Part shown: positions 42,224 to 50,445 of the stretch, one piece after another
How positions within the stretch are numbered: position 1 is the first letter of the stretch
Layout: every line of letters begins with the position of its first letter
Source of the DNA: Microtetraspora fusca
Lineage (GTDB): Bacteria > Actinomycetota > Actinomycetes > Streptosporangiales > Streptosporangiaceae
Direction of reading: 5' to 3'
Length of the DNA stretch: 64,000 nucleotides
NCBI RefSeq assembly: GCF_001570365.1
Contig: NZ_BBYK01000055.1
Coordinates: forward strand, 34,912 to 98,911
Position numbers and translations under genes: made by a program
The notes under the pieces: model-generated
What the model was told of the DNA's origin: nothing
The model's input: only the letters and a program-made list of their open reading frames with translations
The model's database searches: none

Positions 42224-43202
42224 GGCGGATCCTCGGATCGAGAAGCGGCATCAGCAGGTCGGCGATCAGGTTGCCGACGATGATGAGGAAGGCGGAGAAG
42301 AGCGTCACCCCGACGACGATGCTCAGGTCGGACTCGTTCACGCCGGACAGCAGCAGGTCGCCGAGCCCGTGCAGGCTGAACACCCTCTCCGCGATCACCG
42401 ACCCGCCCAGGAGCGCGGTGACGTCGAGCGCGAACATCGCCACGACCGGCACCATCACGCCGCGGACGGCGTGCCGGTTCACCTGCCGGGTCGACGCGCC
42501 GCGCGCGGTCATCGCGACGAGGTGGTCGGCCGATAGCTCGTTGAGGAGCTGGGTGCGGGTGACCCGGATGTAGCCGGCGGCGAGGATGAACGACAGCACC
42601 ATCCACGGGCCGATCAGGTGCCAGGCCCAGTCCGTCGGTGACTCCGAGAACGACACGAAGCCGGAGTACGGCAGCGCGTTGAGCATGAAGCCGAAGACCT
42701 GGACGACGAGCAGGCCGACGAGGAAGGTCGGCACCGACAGCCCGAACATCGCGAAGCCGGTCGAGAACCGGTCGACGATCCCGCCCTTGCGTATCGCCGA
42801 CAACGCGCCGAGGCCGATGCCCACGACGAGGCACAGGACGGCCGCGCCGAACGCGAGCGACAACGTGACGGGCAGCCGCTCGGCGATGAGCGTCGTGACG
42901 TCGCTGCGGTTCGGGAACGAGTAGCCGAAGCAGGGCGCGTCGCAGTGCACCTGCTGGGCGCCCTCGCCGTACGTACGGCCGACGAAGAGGCCCTTCACGA
43001 ACTCGGTGTACTGCCACACCACGCTCTGGTCGGTCTGCATGTAGGCGCTGACCTTGGCCCGGGTCTCGGGCGGGCACGGCTTGCCGCACATGGCGCGGGC
43101 CGGGTCCTTCGAGGCCCCGAAGAAGAGGGCTATCGTCACGAAGGCGATCGCGAGGAGCATGAACACCGCGGTGACCATGCGGCGGGCGATATAGGCGATC
43201 AT
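42216..43202 (-). CDS. oppB: ABC importer permease (OppB/DppB-like)
   Basis: 328 residues with six helices. The IARRMVTAVFMLLAIAFVTI start is typical of DppB, with an unusual extracytoplasmic insert CGKPCPPETRAKVSAYMQTD carrying two cysteines, plus a third/fourth pair in HCDAPCFGYSFP. The EAA-like cytoplasmic loop is YIRVTRTQLLNELSADHLVA. Between helices it carries about 85 residues outside the membrane. It overlaps oppC by 4 bp. The four extracytoplasmic cysteines could form two disulfides. Confidence 0.9.
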   Translation of the reverse strand: MIAYIARRMVTAVFMLLAIAFVTIALFFGASKDPARAMCGKPCPPETRAKVSAYMQTDQSVVWQYTEFVKGLFVGRTYGEGAQQVHCDAPCFGYSFPNRSDVTTLIAERLPVTLSLAFGAAVLCLVVGIGLGALSAIRKGGIVDRFSTGFAMFGLSVPTFLVGLLVVQVFGFMLNALPYSGFVSFSESPTDWAWHLIGPWMVLSFILAAGYIRVTRTQLLNELSADHLVAMTARGASTRQVNRHAVRGVMVPVVAMFALDVTALLGGSVIAERVFSLHGLGDLLLSGVNESDLSIVVGVTLFSAFLIIVGNLIADLLMPLLDPRIRRA

Positions 43203-44158
43203 GCAGCATCCTCCGTGCGCACGTCGAGGACGTCGCGGAGCGCGTCACCGGCGAGCGTGGCGCCGAATACGATCAGGAACACCACGGCGCCCGGGAAGAG
43301 CATGTACCAGACGTCCGCACCGCTGTAGATCCACGGCAGCGAGTCCGAGAGCAGCTTGCCGAGGTCGGGGACGTCGCCACGCAGGCCGACGCCGAGGAAC
43401 GACAGTCCCGCGACGACGCTGACGTTGCCGGGCAGTGACATCGCGAACAGGACGACGACCAGGCCGAAGAGGTGCGGCAGCATCTCGCGGCGGATGATCT
43501 GCCAGGGCGGAGCCCCGGTCGCGCGCGCCGCCTCGACGAAGGCGCGGGCGTTGATGGCGCCGGCCTGGGCGCCGATGATCCGGGCCGGGACGGTCCAGCC
43601 GAAGAAGGCCAGTACCAGCACGAGGACCAGGCCCCGCGGCATCTCCGGCGGCACGATCGCCATGATCGCGATGACGAACATCAGGCCCGGGAAACCGAAC
43701 ATGAAGTCGATCACCCGCCCCGCGACGGCGTTGAGCCAGCCGCCGAAGTACCCAGTCGCCGTACCGAGGACGGCGGCGAAGGCGATCGACAGGATGCTCG
43801 CCCCGAACGCGATGAACAGCGACGAGCGGATGCCGTAGACGATCTGGGCGAACAGGTCGACGCCCGTCACCGGGACGACGCCGAGCCAGTGGTCGGCGCT
43901 GACGCCGCCGAAGGCGCCCAGCGGACGGCCGCCGTCCGGGTTGAGCAGGTCGGTGTGCAAGGTGCTCGGGTCCTGTCCCTCGATCCGCACGAGCAGCGGG
44001 GCGCAGAGCCCCGCGACGAGTGGCACGACCAGCATGGCCAGGCCGGCGACGCCGGACCGCTTCCGGAAGAAGCGGCCGAGGACCGACCGCTTCCGGAGAA
44101 AGCGGCCGAGGGCCGGCGTACCCCGGCCCTCCGCCTGCTGGATCTCAGCGATCGACAC
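43199..44158 (-). CDS. oppC: ABC importer permease (OppC/DppC-like)
   Basis: 319 residues: a basic cytosolic N-terminus with a duplicated RFLRKRSVLGRF / RFFRKRSG motif, then helix 1 (GLAMLVVPLVAGLCAPLLVR), an external loop with WLGVVPVTGVDLFAQIVYGI, and the OppC core SLFIAFGASILSIAFAAVLG, EAA loop AGAINARAFVEAARATGAPP. It overlaps the substrate-binding protein gene by 14 bp and oppB by 4 bp. The repeated RFxRKRS near the N terminus is an in-frame tandem duplication visible in the DNA (about 44059-44110). Confidence 0.9.
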   Translation of the reverse strand: MSIAEIQQAEGRGTPALGRFLRKRSVLGRFFRKRSGVAGLAMLVVPLVAGLCAPLLVRIEGQDPSTLHTDLLNPDGGRPLGAFGGVSADHWLGVVPVTGVDLFAQIVYGIRSSLFIAFGASILSIAFAAVLGTATGYFGGWLNAVAGRVIDFMFGFPGLMFVIAIMAIVPPEMPRGLVLVLVLAFFGWTVPARIIGAQAGAINARAFVEAARATGAPPWQIIRREMLPHLFGLVVVLFAMSLPGNVSVVAGLSFLGVGLRGDVPDLGKLLSDSLPWIYSGADVWYMLFPGAVVFLIVFGATLAGDALRDVLDVRTEDAA

Positions 44159-45848
44159 GGACGACCAGCTCGTTCGCGAACGGCGGGTAGGCGGGGATGA
44201 AGTAGTTCTGGATCTTCGAACCGGCCAGGGCCTGTGTGCGCTGCACGAGGATCGGCACGATCGGGGCGTCCTCCATGATCTGCTTGTCGATCGCGGCCCA
44301 CATCTCGGCGGCCTTGTCGAGGTTCGGCTCCGCGATCGCGGCGTCCATCGCGGCGTCCACCTTGGGGTTGGAGAACTTCGAGGCGTTGCCGCCGCCGTTG
44401 CCGATCTCGCTCGACGCGAACAGCGGCTGGATGGTGCTCATGCCGCTCGGGAAGTCCGCTCCCCAGCCGTTCGTCGTCATGTCGTAGTCGCCGTCGGCGG
44501 ACGAGATGAGCTCGTACCAGGTGTCGCCGTCGAGGCCCTTGAGATCGACCTTGACGCCGACTCGCGCCAGCGAGTTCTTGATGCTCTGGGCTTCCTTCTC
44601 CTCGATCGCACTCACGTCGGTCGGGTAGGTCAGCGTGAGCTTCAGGTTGGAGACGCCGGCGTCGGCGAGCAGTTCCTTCGCCTTGTCGACGTTGCCGATG
44701 TCACCGCCGTCGTACAGGTTGTACTCGGTGTAGCCGGGGATGCCGGGCGTCATGATGGTCGAGGTGATCTGGCCGCCGAACTTCGGGCCGCCGTACACGC
44801 TCTGCAGCTCGGCCTTGTTGATCGCGTAGTTGATCGCCTGCCGCACGCGGACGTCGGAGAGGACCGGGCGCTTGACGTTCATGGCGAGGTAGCGGAAGTA
44901 GCCCGACGGGCTGTTGGCCATGCGGTTGGAGATCGACGGGTCGGACTCGATCCGCTGGAACTGCGACGGCGAGATGAGCGCGTTGCTGATCGCGGTCTTG
45001 TCCTCGCCCTTGTCGTCGATGAGGCGCTGCACGATCGTGTCGTTGTTCAGGCCCATGTCGAGGACGATCTTGTCCGGGCCGGCGAACCGTACCTGGTCGG
45101 TGTCGGCCTTCCAGTTCGGGTTGCGCTCCAGCACCGCCTGCGAGCCCTTGCGGAAGCTCGTCACCTGGTACGGGCCGCTGGCGACCGGGTGCTCGCCGTA
45201 CGTCTCCGGCTCGGTGTCGGCCGCAGCCGGCACCGGCGCGAAGGCCGGCATGCTGACGATCCACGGCCAGTTGCCGAACGGACGCGTCAGGTGGAAGACG
45301 ATCTTGTGCTCGTCGACGACCTCGATGGAGTCGAGCTCCTTGCCGTCGTACGGGCCGTCGTAGTCGGTGCCGCCGACCAGCAGCGTCTTGTGGTAGCCGA
45401 GGCCACCCTGAAACATCGGCGCGAACGACCGCTCGATGCCGTACTTCACGTCCTGCGCGGTGATCGGGCTGCCGTCGGAGAACTTCAGGCCCTCCTGCAG
45501 CGTGAAGGTCCACGTCTTGCCGCCGTCGTCCGTCGTACCGGTGTCGGTGGCGAGGTCCGGCACGAGGACCGTGTCCTTGTCCGGGAACGTCTGCCACGAC
45601 GTCAGCCCGCGGTGCACCCACCGCAGCCGGGTGGTCGGCACCATCTGCGCCTTGGCGGTCTCGAAGGACTCGTTCGCGCGCCGCGAGAGGTAGTACAGGG
45701 TCCCGCCCTGGGGCGCGGACTCGAGCGCCGTCGTGTTCTTGTCCTTCGTCGGCTCGGTGGACTGCGAGTTCGCGTTGCAGCCCGCCATCACGAGGGCCAG
45801 GACGAGCGCGAGCCCTGCGGGCGCCACTCTCCGGGATCGATTCGCCAT
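44145..45848 (-). CDS. oppA: oligopeptide ABC importer substrate-binding lipoprotein
   Basis: 567 residues of the SBP_bac_5 family. LALVLALVMAGCNANSQ has a lipobox (VMAGC), so it is lipid-anchored outside the membrane. GGTLYYLSRRANESFETAKA, FTLQEGLKFSDGSPITAQDV, VKYGIERSFAPMFQGGLGYH and LSDVRVRQAINYAINKAEL are family landmarks. It delivers the ligand to OppBC; ligand specificity (peptide versus other) is not readable. It is the first gene of the importer operon; a perfect palindrome at 45965-45981 lies in its promoter region. Confidence 0.95.
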   Translation of the reverse strand: MANRSRRVAPAGLALVLALVMAGCNANSQSTEPTKDKNTTALESAPQGGTLYYLSRRANESFETAKAQMVPTTRLRWVHRGLTSWQTFPDKDTVLVPDLATDTGTTDDGGKTWTFTLQEGLKFSDGSPITAQDVKYGIERSFAPMFQGGLGYHKTLLVGGTDYDGPYDGKELDSIEVVDEHKIVFHLTRPFGNWPWIVSMPAFAPVPAAADTEPETYGEHPVASGPYQVTSFRKGSQAVLERNPNWKADTDQVRFAGPDKIVLDMGLNNDTIVQRLIDDKGEDKTAISNALISPSQFQRIESDPSISNRMANSPSGYFRYLAMNVKRPVLSDVRVRQAINYAINKAELQSVYGGPKFGGQITSTIMTPGIPGYTEYNLYDGGDIGNVDKAKELLADAGVSNLKLTLTYPTDVSAIEEKEAQSIKNSLARVGVKVDLKGLDGDTWYELISSADGDYDMTTNGWGADFPSGMSTIQPLFASSEIGNGGGNASKFSNPKVDAAMDAAIAEPNLDKAAEMWAAIDKQIMEDAPIVPILVQRTQALAGSKIQNYFIPAYPPFANELVVRVDR

Positions 45849-46062
45849 AGATCGCGCTTCCTGTGAGGCGGTCCCGATCGCGTCGGGTCCGCTACGTGGA
45901 TCTCAGGAAGGGAGTCTGTTGGCGGGCGAGAGCGCGCGTCCATCGAGGAATTCTGCAGGGGACCTTTCAGAAAATCTGAAAGATCGCGGAGATCTGCGCG
46001 CGGGGCGTCCACGATAGTGCGGCGGTCCCAGTGGCGGGAAGACCGCGGCGCAGACCCGCGGC
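45849..46062. other. promoter region of the importer operon
   Basis: About 215 bp upstream of the binding-protein gene, with the 17-bp palindrome described separately and no gene. It is followed to the right by the second copy of the 69-bp repeat. Confidence 0.5.
45965..45981. promoter_or_regulatory. 17-bp palindromic operator candidate for the importer operon
   Basis: TTTCAGA-AAA-TCTGAAA is a perfect 7-bp inverted repeat in otherwise GC-rich DNA, 117 bp upstream of the binding-protein ATG. LysR-type boxes have dyads of this size (T-N11-A core), so the LysR protein at 38484-39446 is one candidate binder. This is inferred from position and symmetry only. Confidence 0.5.
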
Positions 46063-46131
46063 CCCAGCTCCGGGAGAGCACGCAGTCCTTCGGCCGCCAG
46101 CGCGAGGTTCTCGTCAGTCGCGGGCATTTCC
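46063..46131. repeat. 69-bp dispersed direct repeat, copy 2
   Basis: Near-identical (66/69) to 38267-38335, same orientation. The minus-strand frame reads MPATDENLALAAEGLRALPE but is cut off right after the repeat, so this copy is truncated. Confidence 0.9.
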
Positions 46132-46155
46132 GCTCCCGACCGCAACATGCTAGCT

Positions 46156-46175
46156 AGCATGCCAACCGGCATGCT
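46156..46175. promoter_or_regulatory. inverted repeat cluster (AGCATGCC/GGCATGCT)
   Basis: A perfect 8-bp inverted repeat with a 4-bp spacer, embedded in a run holding further CATGC copies (46146-46150 and 46180-46185) and overlapping GCTAGC palindromes. Probable regulator binding site of the adjacent, now degraded, gene. Confidence 0.4.
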
Positions 46176-46181
46176 GCTTGC

Positions 46182-46450
46182 ATGCTCGTCCATGTCGGTG
46201 ACCGGCGTCGATTCCGTGTCGCAACGACCGAACTACAAGATCTGGTAGCGCGTGAACTCGTGCTGCAGACCGGAACCAGGCGATGGGCACGCTACGAACT
46301 GTCCCAGCGATCGCGCGGCCGCACCTTCGCGGGGACTCCAGCTACCGCACGGAGCGACCGACGTCCGCAGTTGCCGGACGCGCTCAGTGACGAGACGCTC
46401 TCAAGAGCCGAGCTGGCCCGCCGCACCGGACTAACCGATGGAACGGTAGG
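46182..46450 (+). pseudogene. fragment of a DNA-binding or Fic-like protein tail
   Basis: The frame reads TTELQDLVARELVLQTGTRR then WARYELSQRS, the winged-helix tail seen at the C-terminus of Fic/AAA_4-type proteins. After a messy stretch comes LSDETLSRAELARRTGLTDG, a helix-turn-helix-like piece. The frame then becomes basic low-complexity before the YCII start. No proper start or complete domain; I treat it as debris, not as an N-terminal extension of the YCII protein. Confidence 0.35.
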
Positions 46451-46580
46451 AAACGCGGGTCGGAGGGATCGGCTGCGTCGCGGCGAGAGATTTCTCCGGG
46501 GCCGTGTCGATCCGCGGGCCGCTCGTTCGACGTGTGGGTGCGAGGGCCGAGAGGCGGCCCCGCCGGACGAGGAGAACGCG

Positions 46581-46952
46581 ATGCCGAAGTACCTGCTGAT
46601 CACGCGGGGCACCGACGAGTCGAACGCGGCCATGATGGCCAACATCGACGAGATGATGGCCACGACCCGCCAGTTCATCGAGGAGATGGTCAAGGCCGGC
46701 GTTCTCCTCGCGGCGGAAGGGCTGGACGATCCGGGGCAGGGCGTCGTGGTGGACTTCAGCGGCGAGGCCCCGGTGGTCACGGACGGGCCGTACGGCGAGA
46801 CCAAGGAACTGTTCGGGGGCTTCTTCCTGCTCGACGTCGCCTCGAAACAGGAGGCGGTCGAGTGGGCCAAGCGGGTCCCGGCGGCCCCCGGGTCCAAGAT
46901 CGAGGTCCGGCGGGTGCCCGGGAGCGACGAGGTCCCGCAGGTCGACAAGTGA
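46581..46952 (+). CDS. YCII/DGPF domain protein
   Basis: A 123-residue YCII-related protein: MPKYLLITRGTDESNAAMMA, a FIEEMVKAGVLLAAEGLDDP helix and strand, the DGPYGETKELFGGFFLLDVA core (DGPF family signature) and ASKQEAVEWAKRVPA. ATG 46581 has GAGGAG 6-11 bp upstream. It is 43 bp upstream of an ECF42-type sigma factor; the DGPF/sigma pairing is a hallmark of ECF42 loci. Its role in the sigma circuit is not established. Confidence 0.9.
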   Translation: MPKYLLITRGTDESNAAMMANIDEMMATTRQFIEEMVKAGVLLAAEGLDDPGQGVVVDFSGEAPVVTDGPYGETKELFGGFFLLDVASKQEAVEWAKRVPAAPGSKIEVRRVPGSDEVPQVDK

Positions 46953-46995
46953 TCATCAAGGACTGGGCCGGGCGCGAGAGCAACGGCCAGATCTG

Positions 46996-48210
46996 ATGGG
47001 TACGGCCGATATCGAGGCCGTCTGGCGGATCGAGTCGGCGCGGATCGTCGCCGCGCTGACCCGGTTCACCGGCGATTTCGAGCTGGCCGAGGACGCGGCC
47101 CAGGAGGCGGTGGCCGAGGCGCTGGTGTCGTGGCCGCTCGCCTCTCCGGCGAATCCGGCCGGCTGGCTGATGGCCACGGCCCGGCGGCGGGCGATCGACG
47201 CGATCCGCCGCCGGACCGCCCTCCAGGACCGATACGCCCTGCTGGCGGTCGACTCGGCGATTGACGAAGAAATCGATCCCGACAAGATCGATGACGACGT
47301 GCTGGCGCTGATGTTCGTCAGCTGCCACCCGGTGCTCTCCCCCGAGGCCCGGGTGGCGCTGACCCTGCGCGTGGTCGGCGGCCTGTCCAGCGAGGAGATC
47401 GCCCGCGCGTTCCTCGTACCCGTGCCGACCGTGCAGGCCCGCATCACCCGGGGCAAGAAGACGATCGCGGCGGCCGGGGTGCCGTTCGAGCTGCCGCCGG
47501 CCGCCGAGCGCCGGGAGCGGCTGGGCGGCGTGCTCAGCGTCATCTACGTGATCTTCACCGAGGGGTCGACGGCCACGTCGGGCGACCGGCTGCTGCGCCC
47601 CGACGTCGCGTACGAGGCGATCCGGCTGGCTCGCACGCTGGCCGCGCTGCAGCCGGACGAGCCGGAGGTGCACGGCCTGCTGGCGTTGTGCGAGCTGACG
47701 GCCGCGCGTTTCCCGGCCCGGACCGGCCCGGACGGTTCGCCGGTCCTGCTCGACGAGCAGGACCGGCGGCGGTGGGACTTCTCGGCGATCCGCCGTGGGC
47801 TGGCCGCGCTGGCCAAGGCATCGACTCGCGGCCTCGGCCCCTACGGCCTGCAGGCCGCGATCGCCGCCACCCACGCGTCGGCGCCCTCGGTCGAGGCGAC
47901 CGACTGGGACCGGATCGTGGTGCTCTACGAGGCACTCGGCCGGGTCGCACCCTCGCCGGTGGTCGAGCTCAACCGGGCCGTCGCCGTTGCCATGGCCTCG
48001 GGCCCGGCGCAAGCGCTGGCCATCGTGGAGGAGCTGATCGCCTCGGACCGGCTCCCCGGTTCGCATCTGATCCCGACCGTACGCGGTGAGCTGCTGGCCC
48101 GACTCGGACGGCGACCGGAGGCGCGCGCCGAGCTGGAGCTGGCGGCCCGGCTGTGCGCCAACCAGCGCGAACGCTCAGTGCTGCTGCGCAAGGCGGCCAC
48201 GCTGAGCTGA
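46996..48210 (+). CDS. ECF RNA polymerase sigma factor, ECF42 type with TPR-like C-terminal extension
   Basis: 404 residues. Sigma region 2 (SARIVAALTRFTGDFELAED, AAQEAVAEAL, PAGWLMATARRRAIDAIRRR) and region 4 (LTLRVVGGLSSEEIARAFLV, VPTVQARITRGKKTI) are followed by a DUF6596/TPR-like extension of about 220 residues (VIFTEGSTATSGDRLLRPDV, LCELTAARFPAR, PSPVVELNRAVAVAMASGPA). ECF42 factors need this extension in place of an anti-sigma. Preceded by its YCII partner. The target promoters cannot be read here. Confidence 0.9.
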   Translation: MGTADIEAVWRIESARIVAALTRFTGDFELAEDAAQEAVAEALVSWPLASPANPAGWLMATARRRAIDAIRRRTALQDRYALLAVDSAIDEEIDPDKIDDDVLALMFVSCHPVLSPEARVALTLRVVGGLSSEEIARAFLVPVPTVQARITRGKKTIAAAGVPFELPPAAERRERLGGVLSVIYVIFTEGSTATSGDRLLRPDVAYEAIRLARTLAALQPDEPEVHGLLALCELTAARFPARTGPDGSPVLLDEQDRRRWDFSAIRRGLAALAKASTRGLGPYGLQAAIAATHASAPSVEATDWDRIVVLYEALGRVAPSPVVELNRAVAVAMASGPAQALAIVEELIASDRLPGSHLIPTVRGELLARLGRRPEARAELELAARLCANQRERSVLLRKAATLS

Positions 48211-48389
48211 CTTCTCCAGCTCGGCCGGCCGGGACTCAAGCGCGGCCCGGATGCCGTCGATCGCATCGGCCCCGACGACCGAATCCCCGAATGCGGACGG
48301 CGGGAGCGCGGCGACCCCGGGGAGAAACTCGCCCACGGTCGGCGCGTAGACCTCGTCCGGGACCGACCGTGGCGGTTAACGACGAGTCC

Positions 48390-49367
48390 TTACAGGGTGA
48401 CGACCACCTTGCCCGCGGGATGGCCCTCGGAGAGGTGGTGGATCGCGTCGGATGCTTCCGCGAGGGGATAGGCGCGGTCGATGACCGGGGTGACGGCGCC
48501 GGACTCGATGAGCCGTCCCAGTTCCTCGAGGTCCTCGGCGCGTTCCCTGGCGGTCAGGCCGCGCAGCCGCTGACCGACGAACATCGAGACCAGCGGCGCG
48601 CGCAGCTGACGCTCGAAGCCGCCGGACAGTGGATACCTGGCGTGCCCGCCCCCGACGATCACCAGCGTCCCGCGCGGGGTCAGGGCACGCCGTAGCAGGG
48701 ACAGCGGACGGTTCCCGGCGGTGTCGATGACAACGTCGTAGCGCGCACCGTCGCGGTCGATCTCGTCACGGGCATAGTCGATGACGTCCTCGGCGCCCAG
48801 AGATCGCACCAGGTCGGACTTGGCCGCACCGCACACTCCGGTCACCCTCGCGCCGGACGCCGTGGCGATCTGCACGGCGAACGACCCCACGCCTCCCGAC
48901 GCCCCGATCACCATCACCCGCTGTCCCGGCCGTACGCGGCCGCAGTCGCGGACGCTCTGCAGGGCCGTCATCCCCGAGACCGGCACCGCGGCGGCCTGCT
49001 CGAACGACAGTCCGGCCGGCTTTGGCGCGAGCCGTCCCTGCGGCGCGCTCGCGTACTCGGCGAACGAGCCGCTCTCGCAGGTGCCGTACACCTCCTGCCC
49101 GGGCCGGAACCGGGTCACCCGAGCGCCGACGGCGGCCACCACCCCGGCGACGTCACGGCCGCGCACCGGGACCTTGGGCCGGCGCAGCCCGAACCCCATG
49201 ACGCGCATGAGGTACGGCCGGCCGGTCATGAGGATCCACACGCCCGGATCCACACCGGCGGCACGGACCTCGACGAGCACCTCGTCGTCGCTGATGGACG
49301 GCCGGTCGACGTCCCGCAGTTCGAGCACGTCGGCCGGGCCGTACGCGTCCTGAACGATGGCCTTCAT
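48390..49367 (-). CDS. zinc-independent MDR oxidoreductase (quinone reductase-like)
   Basis: 325 residues: an N-terminal GroES-like domain (KAIVQDAYGPADVLELRDVD, EVLVEVRAAGVDPGVWILMT, GRDVAGVVAAVG), a Rossmann domain (VMVIGASGGVGSFAVQIATA) and LGAEDVIDYARDEID. The structural-zinc cysteines are absent, as in quinone oxidoreductases/NAD(P)-dependent MDRs. It reduces a quinone or enone with NADPH. Its ATG overlaps the stop of the XRE gene by 4 bp, so it belongs to that three-gene operon. Confidence 0.9.
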   Translation of the reverse strand: MKAIVQDAYGPADVLELRDVDRPSISDDEVLVEVRAAGVDPGVWILMTGRPYLMRVMGFGLRRPKVPVRGRDVAGVVAAVGARVTRFRPGQEVYGTCESGSFAEYASAPQGRLAPKPAGLSFEQAAAVPVSGMTALQSVRDCGRVRPGQRVMVIGASGGVGSFAVQIATASGARVTGVCGAAKSDLVRSLGAEDVIDYARDEIDRDGARYDVVIDTAGNRPLSLLRRALTPRGTLVIVGGGHARYPLSGGFERQLRAPLVSMFVGQRLRGLTARERAEDLEELGRLIESGAVTPVIDRAYPLAEASDAIHHLSEGHPAGKVVVTL

Positions 49368-49594
49368 GTCGTCTCCTCGGGAAGGTCGGGGTACTGGAAC
49401 ACGTCGTCGAGCGGAACGCCGAACGCCCGGGCGATTCGGAAGGCCATCTCCAGCGACGGGGAGTATCGGCCCTGTTCGATGGCGATGACGGTCTGCCGGG
49501 TCACGCCGATACGCTCGGCCAGTTCGGCCTGGGTCATCTCGTCGTGCGCGAACCGCAGCGCGCGGATGCGGTTCGTGACGCGGGTCGGCTTCAC
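49364..49594 (-). CDS. XRE-family small regulator
   Basis: A 76-residue Cro/CI-type HTH: ALRFAHDEMTQAELAERIGV, TRQTVIAIEQGRYSPSLEMA, FRIARAFGVPLDDVFQYP. This short form (YozG-like) usually partners a membrane protein, as here. The start is GTG 49594, overlapping the membrane gene stop as GTGA; the stop overlaps the oxidoreductase ATG. Probably the regulator of its own operon. Confidence 0.9.
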   Translation of the reverse strand: MKPTRVTNRIRALRFAHDEMTQAELAERIGVTRQTVIAIEQGRYSPSLEMAFRIARAFGVPLDDVFQYPDLPEETT

Positions 49595-50019
49595 CACTGC
49601 GGAAAGCTCCTGCGATAGAGAACGATCTTGGTGGTCGTGCCGAGAACCGCCGACAGCACGAAGCAGAGGTAGACCACGTTGGCGATCCAGAACCGGTCCC
49701 ACCCGGCCATCGCCATGAGCATCGCCGCCACCGCGCCGATGATGACGAACGACTGACCGGTGTAGTCGCCGAGCCGCCCGATCTCCCTGTCCCGCACGTC
49801 CTTGGCGCGGGACGCTCCCGGGTTCACGATCGCCATCCCGATCTCGGCCACGATCGACGCGGTGATCGACCCGCCGACTGACCACAGCAGAGCGGCGGCG
49901 TACGGCACGGCGGGCACCGGGCCTCCCCCCGCCCGGTTCAGGATGACGCCCACGTACGCGGCGTACGAGAGCACGGCGACGACCAGCCTGATCCAGGCAC
50001 GCTTCTCCTCGTGTGTCAT
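49591..50019 (-). CDS. four-TM membrane protein partner of XRE regulator
   Basis: 142 residues with four helices: WIRLVVAVLSYAAYVGVILN, VPYAAALLWSVGGSITASIV, TGQSFVIIGAVAAMLMAMAG and FWIANVVYLCFVLSAVLGTT. A basic loop with DVRDREIGRLGDY lies between helices 2 and 3. It resembles the DUF2178-like proteins that accompany small XRE regulators. ATG 50019 has GAGGGG upstream. It is the first gene of a three-gene, fully overlapping operon. Confidence 0.8.
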   Translation of the reverse strand: MTHEEKRAWIRLVVAVLSYAAYVGVILNRAGGGPVPAVPYAAALLWSVGGSITASIVAEIGMAIVNPGASRAKDVRDREIGRLGDYTGQSFVIIGAVAAMLMAMAGWDRFWIANVVYLCFVLSAVLGTTTKIVLYRRSFPQW

Positions 50020-50215
50020 GACCGACCCCTCGATGTACAGAATCTTTGACACCGCAAAGGTAGCGAATCTTTTACCTCATGTATAGAACTTTTTACATCG
50101 GAGCTTCGTGTCGAGTCGTTCCGATCCACCACCGCCTCCGGTCTCCATCGCTCTCTGGCGCAGTTGGCTTTCCACCCTGGTCATGTGCGGTCAGGGCATC
50201 GCCGACCTGGTCTGC

Positions 50216-50403
50216 CGCACCGACACCCACGACCGCCGGCGGGTCACGTGCATGGTGTACGAGGTGGCCACCTTCCAGACCCTGCGCGAGCAGCTGCGCC
50301 GCAAGGAGATCTGGGTCGTCGGCGCCGACCGGTGGCGCGACCCGGACGAGGACCCGCCCGCCGACTACGAGTCCCGCCGCGCCGAGCACTATCGCGCGCA
50401 GTG
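50216..50403 (+). pseudogene. Tn3-family transposase fragment
   Basis: The frame reads TCMVYEVATFQTLREQLRRK then EIWVVGADRWRDPDEDPPAD, ending YESRRAEHYRAQ. This is a characteristic internal block of Tn3-family transposases (LR.KEIWV.GA..RNPDEDLP..F). Only about 60 codons remain, without ends or inverted repeats visible. It lies immediately upstream of the second SARP gene, within 45 bp of its start, so it may have supplied part of that promoter region. Confidence 0.75.
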
Positions 50404-50445
50404 GCGGTTGGTCGTACATCGCCACGGTTCGGCAAAATTGCTGAT

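Noticed and set aside
46182..46952. YCII protein with a 133-residue N-terminal extension
   Set aside because: The YCII start at 46581 has a good Shine-Dalgarno and matches family length; the upstream part is a fragment of another protein.
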